Assembly: GCF_001518815.1 (NCBI RefSeq)
Contig: NZ_CP013987.1
Span: forward strand, 4,362,501-4,426,500
Length of the DNA: 64,000 nucleotides
Direction of reading: 5' to 3'
Origin: Pseudomonas oryzihabitans
GTDB taxonomy: Bacteria; Pseudomonadota; Gammaproteobacteria; Pseudomonadales; Pseudomonadaceae
Shown in pieces: positions 54,576 through 64,000 of this stretch. The notes beneath the pieces were generated by a model, which saw only the letters and a program-made list of their open reading frames with translations, did not search any database and was not told the DNA's origin. The position numbers and the translations under genes were made by a program. Within the stretch, counting starts at the first letter, position 1. Every line of letters starts with the position of its first letter.

Positions 54576-55477
54576 AAATCGCCGTTCTCTCGCGTAATCC
54601 CAATCTGTATTCCACCCGACGCCTGGTCGAGGCCGGGGTCAGCCGAGGCCATGAAGTGGTCGTGGTGGACACCCTGCGCGCGTACATGAACATCGCCAGC
54701 CACAAGCCGCAGATCCACTACCGTGGCAAACCCCTGGAGGGCTTCGATGCGGTCATCCCGCGCATCGGTGCCTCGGTGACCTTCTATGGCTGCGCGGTGT
54801 TGCGCCAGTTCGAGATGCAAGGGGTTTTTCCGCTCAACGAGAGCGTGGCCATCAGCCGTTCGCGCGACAAGCTGCGCTCCCTGCAGCTGCTCTCGCGCAA
54901 GGGCATCGGCCTGCCGGTGACCGGCTTCGCCCATTCGCCGGATGACGTGCCCGACCTGATCCGGATGGTCAACGGCGCCCCCCTGGTGATCAAGGTCCTG
55001 GAAGGTACCCAGGGTATCGGCGTGGTGCTCTGCGAGACCGAGAAGGCGGCCGAATCGGTGATCGAGGCCTTCATGGGCCTCAAGCAGAACATCATGGTGC
55101 AGGAGTACATCCGCGAGGCAGGCGGTGCGGATATCCGTTGTTTCGTGGTCGGCGACAAGGTGATCGCTGCCATGAAGCGCCAGGCGGCGCCCGGGGAGTT
55201 CCGCTCGAACCTGCACCGTGGCGGTACCGCCAGCCTGATCAAGATCACCCCCGAGGAACGCATGACCGCCCTGCGTGCGGCCCGGGCCATGGGCCTGAGC
55301 GTCGCCGGCGTGGACATCCTCAGATCCAATCACGGGCCGCTGGTGATGGAGGTCAACTCTTCGCCCGGCCTGGAAGGCATCGAGCAGACCACCGGCAAGG
55401 ACGTGGCCGGGATCATCATCGAGTACCTGGAAAAGAACGCCGAGCCGGGTCTGACGCGAACCAAGGGCAAGGGCTGA
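54572..55477 (+). CDS. rimK: Ribosomal protein S6-L-glutamate ligase RimK
   Basis: RimK is an ATP-grasp ligase that adds glutamates to the C-terminus of ribosomal protein S6. The 301-residue protein has ATP-grasp features: [42 protein letters not shown] and the Mg-binding [12 protein letters not shown]. The ATG at 54572 overlaps the rimB stop. Regulation is likely shared with rimA and rimB. Confidence 0.96.
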   Translation: MKIAVLSRNPNLYSTRRLVEAGVSRGHEVVVVDTLRAYMNIASHKPQIHYRGKPLEGFDAVIPRIGASVTFYGCAVLRQFEMQGVFPLNESVAISRSRDKLRSLQLLSRKGIGLPVTGFAHSPDDVPDLIRMVNGAPLVIKVLEGTQGIGVVLCETEKAAESVIEAFMGLKQNIMVQEYIREAGGADIRCFVVGDKVIAAMKRQAAPGEFRSNLHRGGTASLIKITPEERMTALRAARAMGLSVAGVDILRSNHGPLVMEVNSSPGLEGIEQTTGKDVAGIIIEYLEKNAEPGLTRTKGKG

Positions 55478-55494
55478 GGCGCCAGCTCCCGAGT

Positions 55495-55572
55495 GTTGGG
55501 CTTCGCTGCGCTCAGCCCAACCTACGCACTATCGCGGCCGTGGCGGTCCGCCGATGCGGCCGCTCCTACAGG
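55495..55572. repeat. Intergenic dyads after rimK (copy 2 of the GTTGGG...CCCAAC family plus a GC palindrome)
   Basis: GTTGGGCT (55495-55502) and AGCCCAAC (55514-55521) form an inverted repeat followed by CTACG. Next comes GCGGCCGTGGCGG/CCGCCGATGCGGCCGC with CTCCTACAGG, which is typical Pseudomonas intergenic repeat material. It lies between convergent rimK and envZ. Confidence 0.65.
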
Positions 55573-55593
55573 TTGCCGAAGCGCAACTCTGTG

Positions 55594-56913
55594 TCAGCTG
55601 GCGCTACGCGGCAGCAGCAGGCCCAGGGGCAACAGCACCCGGGCCTCCACCCCTCCTCCCTCGCGATTGCGCAGTTCGGCGCTACCGCCGTGCTGGGCGG
55701 CGATGCGCTTGACGATGGCCAGGCCCAGCCCGGAACCGCTGACGGTGCGGGCGCGATTGCCGCGGGTGAAGGGATTGAAGATGTCCTGCAGGTCCTTGGG
55801 ATCGATGCCGGGGCCGCGATCCATCACGCTCAGGGCGACATAGGGCGCGGTGGCTGAGCCCGCCACCTGTCCGACCACCTCGACGCCTCCACCGCCGCCG
55901 TGGCGCAGGGCGTTTTCCACCAGGTTGGTCAGCAGCCGCTTGAAGGAAATGCGCCGCACCGGCAAGGGCGGCAGCACGTCCAGCATCAGCCGTACCCGCT
56001 CCTCCTCCTGGTTGTAGGGCGCCACCACCTGGCGGGCCAGCTCGTTGATATTGGTGAGCTCCTGCGGCTCGTCACGGCCATCGCGAACGAAGGCGAGGAA
56101 CTGGTCGAGGATGGCGTTCATGTCCTCGATGTCGCGAATCATGTCCTCGGCCTCTTCGCGCTCGGCCGGTGGCATCAGCTCTACCGCCAGGCGCAGCCGG
56201 GTCAGGGGCGTGCGCAGGTCGTGGGACACCCCGGCCAGCATCAGCTCGCGCTCGCGTCCGGCCTGTTCGACGTCCTCGGCCATCTGGTTGAAGGCATGGT
56301 AGACGTCTTGGATCTCGCTGGGCGCATCGGTTTCCGGCAGGCGCACGCTGCGGCCCTTGCCCAGCTCGCGCGCCGCATGCACCAGGCGCCGTAGCGGCTG
56401 GTTGAGCTGTCGGACGAAGACCCAGGCGGCGCCGGTGGACAGCAGGCCGATGGCGAAAAACCAGCCAAGCACGCTCCAGATGTGCTGCCCGCGCAGGGGA
56501 TGGGCCATGAGCGGGATCTTGATCCAGTCCGGTCCCAGGGACGGCGCCAGCACCCACATTGCCGGACCATGCTGGACCCGCACCCGCACCTCGGTCTCCT
56601 CGCCCAGCTCCTGCTTCATCTGGCGCTCGAAGATCTCGCTGTAGGGCCAGTGGTATTCCCCCGCAGGCACGGTCTCGGGTGATTCGTAGCGCAGGCCGGC
56701 GGCCTGGGCGATGCGTGGCCGTTCGGCTTCCGGAGTGGCCCAGTAGGCCCTGAGCGTCAGGGCCGCGCCATGGCTGTACTGACGATCGACCAGGACGTCC
56801 TCGTTGAGTAGCAGATAGACCAGGGTCAGCGCCTTGGAAAACAGCACCGCGAGTAGAACCATCCACAGCGAGCGGGCGAAGAAACTCTGGGGAAACCAGC
56901 TGGGCGCCTTCAT
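55594..56913 (-). CDS. envZ: EnvZ-type sensor histidine kinase (AmgS-like)
   Basis: The 439-residue kinase has two membrane helices (about 13-36 and 146-168) around a periplasmic domain of some 110 residues. A HAMP domain follows, then the H-box GVSHDLRTPLTRLR with phospho-acceptor His231, N-box NLVENALRHG, and G-boxes DRGPGID and GSGLGLAI. Its partner ompR lies 1050 bases upstream but is separated by uppP on the other strand. Such kinases respond to envelope stress or osmolarity. Confidence 0.93.
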   Translation of the reverse strand: MKAPSWFPQSFFARSLWMVLLAVLFSKALTLVYLLLNEDVLVDRQYSHGAALTLRAYWATPEAERPRIAQAAGLRYESPETVPAGEYHWPYSEIFERQMKQELGEETEVRVRVQHGPAMWVLAPSLGPDWIKIPLMAHPLRGQHIWSVLGWFFAIGLLSTGAAWVFVRQLNQPLRRLVHAARELGKGRSVRLPETDAPSEIQDVYHAFNQMAEDVEQAGRERELMLAGVSHDLRTPLTRLRLAVELMPPAEREEAEDMIRDIEDMNAILDQFLAFVRDGRDEPQELTNINELARQVVAPYNQEEERVRLMLDVLPPLPVRRISFKRLLTNLVENALRHGGGGGVEVVGQVAGSATAPYVALSVMDRGPGIDPKDLQDIFNPFTRGNRARTVSGSGLGLAIVKRIAAQHGGSAELRNREGGGVEARVLLPLGLLLPRSAS

Positions 56914-57050
56914 TGGCCAGACTTTCCGCGCAAAACGGCGCGAAAGCCATCACAACCTCTGGGATTGCAAGGTCCAGATAGGCAACCTGGCGTGGACACA
57001 TTCGGATACATTTGCTCGTCCATTTCTTCCCTTCAACCTGGAGTTCTCTC

Positions 57051-57923
57051 GTGTCCGACATCTGCCAGACCGGCCTGGACATCGGCTTCGCCTCGCTCAG
57101 CTACGCGCAGATCGCCTTTCTTGGCGTCGTGCAGGGTATCACCGAGCTGCTTCCCATTTCGTCCACGGCGCACATGCGGGTAGTCCCCGCCCTGCTCGGC
57201 TGGCGCGATCCCGGCTCGGCCTTTTCCGCTGCCATGCAGATGGCGGCGCTGGCGGCGGTGATCAGCTATTTCTGGCGCGATGTCAGTGGTGTGACCCGGG
57301 GCAGCCTCGCCGCGGTGCGGCAACGCAACTTCGACAGTCCGGACTTCCTGCTGGCGGTGATGATCGTGCTGGCGACCATTCCCATCTGCATCGCCGGCCT
57401 GCTGCTGGCGCCCCTGCTCAACGCCTGCGGCTCGCCACTGCGGGGCCTCAGCGTCATCGGCTACGCCTGCCTGGCCATGGCCGCCCTGCTGGCCCTGGCG
57501 GAGCGCATCTGCCGGCACAACAGAGACATCTCGCAGATGCGTCTGCGCGATGCCCTGATCGTGGGGATCGCCCAGGTCGGCGCGCTGATTCCGGGCGTGT
57601 CCCGCTCCGGCTCGACCCTGACCGCCGCCATGTTCCTCAATCTGCGCCGCGAGGAAGCCGCGCGCTTTTCCTTCCTGCTGGGCCTGCCGGCCATTGCCCT
57701 GGCCGGACTCAAGGAGCTGGTGGTGCTCTGGCACGCGCACATCCCGGCCGAAGCCTGGTCGCTGCTGCTGGTGGGCTTGCTGGTGGCGAGCCTGTCGGCC
57801 TTCGCGGCGATCTGGGGCCTGATGCGCTTTCTGGAACGCTTCTCGACCTGGCCCTTCATTATCTATCGCGCGCTACTGGGGATCTTTCTGCTGGTGGGCG
57901 TGCATCAAGGCCTGTTCGCCTGA
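57051..57923 (+). CDS. uppP: Undecaprenyl-diphosphatase UppP (BacA), inserted between ompR and envZ
   Basis: UppP recycles undecaprenyl pyrophosphate, the peptidoglycan and O-antigen lipid carrier, in the membrane. The 290-residue protein has Gln28 and Glu32 in VQGITELLPISSTAH and the second motif PGVSRSGST, plus 7-8 membrane helices. Start is GTG at 57051 with GGAG upstream (a TTG at 57012 is less likely). It is encoded opposite to envZ and ompR and divides the pair. Normal UppP is about 275 residues, so the N-terminus may be longer than usual. Confidence 0.9.
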   Translation: MSDICQTGLDIGFASLSYAQIAFLGVVQGITELLPISSTAHMRVVPALLGWRDPGSAFSAAMQMAALAAVISYFWRDVSGVTRGSLAAVRQRNFDSPDFLLAVMIVLATIPICIAGLLLAPLLNACGSPLRGLSVIGYACLAMAALLALAERICRHNRDISQMRLRDALIVGIAQVGALIPGVSRSGSTLTAAMFLNLRREEAARFSFLLGLPAIALAGLKELVVLWHAHIPAEAWSLLLVGLLVASLSAFAAIWGLMRFLERFSTWPFIIYRALLGIFLLVGVHQGLFA

Positions 57924-57963
57924 GCCACCCCCTAGCCGGGGCGCGATGCCCCGGCTACCTGCC

Positions 57964-58698
57964 TTACTTGCCGGCGCCATCCGGCACGAAGACGTAACCC
58001 ACGCCCCAGACGGTCTGGATATAGCGCGGCTTGGACGGATCGGGCTCGATCATCCGGCGCAGGCGCGAGATCTGGACGTCGATGGAGCGCTCCAGGGCGT
58101 CCCATTCGCGACCACGGGCCAGGTTCATCAGCTTGTCGCGGGTCAGCGGTTCACGGGCGTGATCGACCAGCGCCTTGAGCACGGCGAATTCGCCAGTGGT
58201 GAGCATGTGGGTCTCTTCGCCACGCTTGAGCTCGCGGGTAGCCAGGTGCAGGGCGTAGTCACCAAAGGTCACGATCTCGTCGGTACCAGCGGGCGCGCCG
58301 GGTACCACCGGGGCCTGGCGACGCAGCACGGCCTTGATCCGGGCCACCAGCTCCAGCGGGTTGAAGGGCTTGGCCAGGTAGTCGTCGGCGCCCTGGTCCA
58401 GACCCTGGATCCGGCTGCCTTCGTCGCCCTTGGCGGTCAGCATGATGATGGGGATGCGGTTGCCGCTCTCACGCAGCCGGCCGCAGGCGGACAAGCCGTC
58501 TTCACCGGGCATCATCAGGTCGAGAACGACCAGGTTGAAGACTTCCCGCGCCAACAGGCGGTCCATCTGTTCGGCGCTTTCGACGGTGCGCACGCGGTAA
58601 CCCTGTTCGGCTAGAAAACGCTCCAAGAGGCGGCGCAGCCGGGCGTCGTCATCGACGACCAGGATCTTTTCACCTTCTGGGGCAGCAGGGGTGCTCAT
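57964..58698 (-). CDS. ompR: OmpR-type response regulator (AmgR-like)
   Basis: The 244-residue regulator has the receiver domain with acidic pocket Asp16-Asp18, phospho-acceptor Asp60 (LVVLDLMMPGEDG), Thr88 and Lys110. A winged-helix DNA-binding domain follows, ending RYIQTVWGVGYVFVPDGAGK. The leader has AAGGAGAT before the ATG. It is divergent from tex across 175 bases. Confidence 0.95.
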   Translation of the reverse strand: MSTPAAPEGEKILVVDDDARLRRLLERFLAEQGYRVRTVESAEQMDRLLAREVFNLVVLDLMMPGEDGLSACGRLRESGNRIPIIMLTAKGDEGSRIQGLDQGADDYLAKPFNPLELVARIKAVLRRQAPVVPGAPAGTDEIVTFGDYALHLATRELKRGEETHMLTTGEFAVLKALVDHAREPLTRDKLMNLARGREWDALERSIDVQISRLRRMIEPDPSKPRYIQTVWGVGYVFVPDGAGK

Positions 58699-58873
58699 AA
58701 TATCTCCTTGTGATCTAGCACTGGATTATGCCGTAGGCCATCCGACCGCGGCGTTGGGCCATTGTTAGCAGATTTTGCCTGGTCTTGGGCGGTGACGCTG
58801 GCGCAGGGCGTGGCAGCCAGGCGGGCTCGGGTATACTGCGGCCCGCTTTTTCTTGTGCCAGCCAGGTAGCCCG

Positions 58874-61192
<2,319 letters not shown>

Positions 61193-61194
61193 GC

Positions 61195-61578
61195 ATGAGT
61201 GGTTCTCCCGTAGGCAAGGACAGCGCCTTCAGCACCCTGCTGGGCATGACGATCCACAAGGCCGAGGCCGGCGAGTCCGAGGTACGCATGAGCGTGCAGG
61301 ACAAGCTCATCAACCTGCACGGCAAGCTGCACGGTGGCGCCGTCTTCTCGCTGATCGACACCGCCCTGGGCCAGGCCAGCCACAGCCTGTTCGACGGCCA
61401 GCCCGGCAGCGTGACCCTGGAATGCAAGGTCAACTACGTGCGTGGCGTGAGCGAAGGCGAACTGGTCTGCCGCGCCCGGGTGATCCATCCGGGCCGCAAG
61501 ACCCACGTACTGGAAGCCCAGGTGCATCAGGGCGACAAATTGATCGCCCTGGCCCAGGCGACCTTCGCCTGTCTGTGA
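61195..61578 (+). CDS. Hotdog-fold (PaaI-type) thioesterase
   Basis: The 127-residue protein is a single hotdog domain with the PaaI-type motif LHGKLHGGAVFSLIDTALGQ, containing the catalytic Asp/His region and the substrate lid. It probably hydrolyses a CoA thioester; the substrate is not identifiable. I chose the ATG at 61195, where GAGG is 8 bases upstream; the ATG at 61189 overlaps the tex stop (ATGA) and is the alternative. It follows tex directly. Confidence 0.88.
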   Translation: MSGSPVGKDSAFSTLLGMTIHKAEAGESEVRMSVQDKLINLHGKLHGGAVFSLIDTALGQASHSLFDGQPGSVTLECKVNYVRGVSEGELVCRARVIHPGRKTHVLEAQVHQGDKLIALAQATFACL

Positions 61579-61789
61579 CCGGCCAGCTTGGGCGGCAGCG
61601 AAGCGGCGCATATCGCCCTTTGCCGCTGCCTGAGCTACGCTGGGAGACAACTGAGCGGGTTGCGGTCTGAGGCTTGAACCCGGACCGCAGCAGTGACTGC
61701 TGCCCCCCGCGTCGGCCCTGGCCGGCAACCCTCATTTCAGTCGGTTTCTTCTACCCTGTCCGGGGCGAGTACCGCCATAGGAAGTCAAC

Positions 61790-63367
61790 TTGAGCGATAT
61801 CCTGTCCCGCCGCCTGGCCCTGCTCGGCGCTGATCCCACCCTTCTGGCCGAATGCCTGCACGGTATCGAACGCGAGACCTTGCGGGTGGACGCCCATGGC
61901 CAGCTGTCCCGGCGCCCTCATCCGCAGGCCCTGGGATCGGCCCTGACCCATCCGCAGATCACCACGGACTACTCCGAGGCCCTGCTGGAATTCATCACCC
62001 CCACCGGCACCCGCACGCCCGAGGTGCTGGCGGCCCTGGATCGAGTGCACCGCGCCGCGGTCGCCGAGCTCGACGGCGAGCGCCTGTGGAGCGGCTCCAT
62101 GCCCTGCGCGCTGCCGGCCGAGGACGAGATCCCCATCGCCGATTACGGCAGCTCCAACATCGGTCGACTCAAGCACGTCTACCGCCGCGGCCTGGCCCTG
62201 CGCTACAGCCGCACCATGCAGTGCATCGCCGGCATCCACTACAACTTCTCGCTACCGGAACCGGCGTGGGAACTCCTGCGTCAGCACGAAGGCGATTCCA
62301 GCGACGCCCGTGACCATCAGTCGGCGCGCTACATCGCCCTGATCCGCAACTTCCGGCGCTACAGCTGGCTGCTCATGTACCTGTTCGGCGCTTCGCCAGC
62401 GCTGGACGTGGGCTTCCTGCGCGGCCGGCCGCACCAGTTGCAGACCCTCGACGAGCGGACCCTGTATTTGCCCTATGCCACCAGCCTGCGCATGAGCGAT
62501 CTGGGCTACCAGAGCAACGCCCAGGCCAGCCTGACGCCGGACTACAACGACCTGACCACCTACACCGAGAGCCTGAGACGCGCGGTGGGCACGCCCTACC
62601 CGCCCTATGCGGAGATCGGTACCCACCAGAACGGCGAGTGGGTGCAGCTCAACACCAACATCCTGCAGATCGAGAACGAGTACTACGCCACCATCCGCCC
62701 GAAGCGCGTCACTCGCAGCGGCGAGCGGCCGGTGCAGGCGCTGATGGCCCGTGGCGTGCAGTACATCGAGGTGCGCTGCCTGGACATCGATCCCTTCCTG
62801 CCACTGGGCATCGACACCACCGCTGCGCTGTTCCTCGACGCCTTCCTGCTCTATTGCGCCCTGGAAGGCAGCCCGCCGCTCAACGGCGAGTGCCGCGAAT
62901 GCACCGACAACTTCGCCAGCGTGGTGCGTGAAGGCCGCAAGCCCGGCCTGCGCCTGCAACGCCATGGCGCTTCGGTGACCATGATCGACTGGGCGGCGGA
63001 GATGCTCGACCAGATCGAACGCTGCGCCGAGACCCTGGATGCCAGCCTGGGTGGCGATGCCCATCGCCAGGCGGTGGCAGTGCAGCGGCAGAAGCTGGCC
63101 GATGTCCGCCTCACCCCCTCGGCGCGGGTGCTGCAGGAACTGCGTGAGCGCGGCGAAAGCTTTGCCGACTTCGGCCTGCGCCAGAGCGAGGCCCATGCGG
63201 CCTATTTCGCCAGCCACCCGCTGAGCGAAGGCGAGCAGGCCTGCTATGCCCAGATGGCACGCCAGTCGCTGGACGAGCAGGCGGAGATCGAGGCGGCGCC
63301 CCAGGGGGATTTCGATACCTTCGTGGCGGCCTATCAGGCCAGCATTCTGGCGACGATCGGGGTGTAG
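61790..63367 (+). CDS. gshA: Glutamate-cysteine ligase GshA
   Basis: GshA joins glutamate and cysteine by a gamma-peptide bond, the first step of glutathione synthesis. The 525-residue protein has [49 protein letters not shown] and [18 protein letters not shown], the hallmarks of the type I family. Start is TTG with an AGGAAG site 7 bases upstream. The 211-base gap before it holds a TTGCGGTCTGAG/CGGACCGCAG hairpin. Confidence 0.96.
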   Translation: MSDILSRRLALLGADPTLLAECLHGIERETLRVDAHGQLSRRPHPQALGSALTHPQITTDYSEALLEFITPTGTRTPEVLAALDRVHRAAVAELDGERLWSGSMPCALPAEDEIPIADYGSSNIGRLKHVYRRGLALRYSRTMQCIAGIHYNFSLPEPAWELLRQHEGDSSDARDHQSARYIALIRNFRRYSWLLMYLFGASPALDVGFLRGRPHQLQTLDERTLYLPYATSLRMSDLGYQSNAQASLTPDYNDLTTYTESLRRAVGTPYPPYAEIGTHQNGEWVQLNTNILQIENEYYATIRPKRVTRSGERPVQALMARGVQYIEVRCLDIDPFLPLGIDTTAALFLDAFLLYCALEGSPPLNGECRECTDNFASVVREGRKPGLRLQRHGASVTMIDWAAEMLDQIERCAETLDASLGGDAHRQAVAVQRQKLADVRLTPSARVLQELRERGESFADFGLRQSEAHAAYFASHPLSEGEQACYAQMARQSLDEQAEIEAAPQGDFDTFVAAYQASILATIGV

Positions 63368-63372
63368 GGTGG

Positions 63373-63412
63373 CGTAGGTTGGGTTGAGACGGCTTCATCG
63401 TCGAAGCCCAAC
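63373..63412. repeat. Intergenic dyad of the GTAGGTTGGG...GCCCAAC family, copy 3
   Basis: CGTAGGTTGGGTT (63373-63385) and GAAGCCCAAC (63403-63412) flank a short middle. It resembles the dyads after oprG and rimK and lies just past the gshA stop. Confidence 0.6.
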
Positions 63413-63486
63413 GCTTTGGGTTATTGGTGCGCTAGCCGGTTACCGAGTTTTGCTGGCACTTCTTGTTTCGCTCCCCCGAGCGACTC

Positions 63487-63510
63487 ACTTTTGCCAGTCG
63501 CGGCAAAAGT
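63487..63510. repeat. Inverted repeat, 9-bp stem
   Basis: ACTTTTGCC (63487-63495) and GGCAAAAGT (63502-63510) are perfect complements around AGTCGC. Confidence 0.7.
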
Positions 63511-63645
63511 AAGCAAAAACGCTTGCCCCGGACATCCGGCCCTGCGCTTCGCTCCGGGTGACTCGCGTTGCTCGCCCTTCGGGCCAGCCTGCGGCTGTTA
63601 CTTCGCTGCGCTACGTTGCGCTCACGCCAGCGCCGTTCCGGGGTC

Positions 63646-63678
63646 GGCCTACACGGGCCATCATGGTCCGTGTAGGCC
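63646..63678. repeat. Inverted repeat, 11-bp stem
   Basis: GGCCTACACGG (63646-63656) and CCGTGTAGGCC (63668-63678) are perfect complements around an 11-base loop. A CTGGCG/CGCCAG pair further on may extend the structured zone. Confidence 0.7.
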
Positions 63679-63782
63679 TCTCGCCGCATCCCTGCGGCTC
63701 AACCCCTCCAGGACACTGGCGTTCGCCCTTCTGAACGGGGCGATTCGCCAGCCTGGAAATTCTGGTTGTAAAGCCGTGAATA

Positions 63783-63831
63783 GCCCGTAGCCCGTAGCCC
63801 GTAGCCCGTAGCCCGTAGCCCGTAGCCCGTA
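63783..63831. repeat. Seven-copy heptamer tandem repeat (GCCCGTA)7
   Basis: GCCCGTA occurs seven times without interruption (49 bases) and leads into GCGTGGACAA, the arm of a REP-like dyad. It resembles expansion of the CGTAGC motif next to the dyads. Confidence 0.9.
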
Positions 63832-63833
63832 GC

Positions 63834-63859
63834 GTGGACAACGGCTAAGCCTTGTCCAC
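63834..63859. repeat. REP-like dyad, variant
   Basis: GTGGACAA (63834-63841) and TTGTCCAC (63852-63859) are perfect complements, directly after the heptamer run. Confidence 0.65.
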
Positions 63860-63881
63860 TGATAGCAGCGGTGCCCCACCA

Positions 63882-63913
63882 GTGGAAAACGCTGCGCGGT
63901 TTTCCACGCTACG
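63882..63913. repeat. REP-like dyad, copy 2
   Basis: GTGGAAAAC (63882-63890) and GTTTTCCAC (63899-63907), followed by GCTACG, are the reverse complement of the element at 7726-7757, with an identical core. Confidence 0.75.
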
Positions 63914-64000
63914 TCTCCAGACGCCAGCGGACGAATCGATGGTTGATGAGGGCGCCTTCCGATATCGATGCAGGAAGTGCCAGCTGCGCCTTGGAGCGGT

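Larger units (their letters stand above)
63368..64000. other. Intergenic region without credible gene; hairpins and repeats
   Basis: No frame here has both a plausible start and protein-like composition; short open frames on both strands are rich in Arg/Pro from GC-rich palindromes. The region contains a long inverted repeat at 63487-63510, another at 63646-63678, the heptamer tandem at 63783-63831, dyads at 63834-63859, and a REP-like element at 63882-63913. What follows 64000 is not seen. Confidence 0.6.

Noticed and set aside
63416-63790. Short plus-strand open frame after gshA
   Set aside because: It runs through palindromic repeat DNA, has no clear ribosome-binding site, and has Arg/Pro/Ser-rich composition not resembling any family.
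63783-63831. CRISPR array
   Set aside because: Repeats are only 7 bases long without spacers; this is a simple tandem repeat.

Overview
The window is a GC-rich chromosomal segment from a gammaproteobacterium, almost certainly a Pseudomonas. The signs are the Pseudomonas-type rib/nusB/thiL cluster, katA next to rplQ, a complete rplK-to-rplQ ribosomal super-cluster with two tuf genes, and a rimA-rimB-rimK operon. The species is not certain; a P. oryzihabitans/P. psychrotolerans-like lineage is only a guess. No prophage, insertion sequence, CRISPR array or secondary-metabolite cluster is visible. Nearly all genes are core. Region 1 (1-5421, minus strand) runs nrdR-ribD-[FMN riboswitch]-ribE-ribBA-ribH-nusB-thiL and makes riboflavin precursors, with an antitermination factor and a thiamine kinase at the end. 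Region 2 (5603-13972) holds a YbaY-type lipoprotein, a methyltransferase overlapping it, the thioredoxin/TPR protein CnoX (YbbN), a small hypothetical gene, and a four-gene zinc-linked operon (histidine-rich ZrgA-like protein, ABC ATPase, FtsX-like permease, DUF3299-type periplasmic protein) behind a Zur-like site. It ends with an OmpW/OprG porin behind an Anr-like box and an overlapping pair of sugar-nucleotide short-chain dehydrogenase genes, one of which seems to lack its catalytic residues.

Region 3 (14060-49938, all minus strand) holds yccS, katA and then the translation/transcription super-cluster. In transcription order this is tRNA-Tyr, tRNA-Gly, tRNA-Thr, tufB, tRNA-Trp, secE, nusG, rplK, rplA, rplJ, rplL, rpoB, rpoC, rpsL, rpsG, fusA, tufA, the S10, spc and alpha operons, ending at rplQ. 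Good sigma70-type promoters with 17-bp spacing can be read at six junctions: tRNA-Tyr, tRNA-Trp, rpsL, rpsJ, rpsH and rpsM. At rpsH and rpsM the -35 box lies inside the 3' arm of a terminator-like hairpin, and at rpsL it abuts the rpoC terminator. The super-cluster therefore looks divided into transcription units by compact terminator/promoter joints.

Region 4 (50111-63367) has pckA and hslO (minus), hslR (minus), and the plus-strand rimA-rimB-rimK operon that links c-di-GMP turnover to ribosomal protein S6 modification. Next is an ompR/envZ two-component pair that is split by an opposite-strand uppP gene, then tex, a PaaI-type thioesterase and gshA. The last 630 bases (63368-64000) show no credible gene. 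They contain hairpins, a seven-copy heptamer tandem repeat and REP-like dyads also found elsewhere in the window.

Nothing here is clearly a previously undescribed system. The best leads are the zinc-linked MacB-like operon with its DUF3299 partner, the uppP insertion inside ompR-envZ, the catalytically degenerate RmlD-like partner of an intact epimerase, a long palindrome in front of katA, and the hairpin/promoter joints inside the ribosomal operons.
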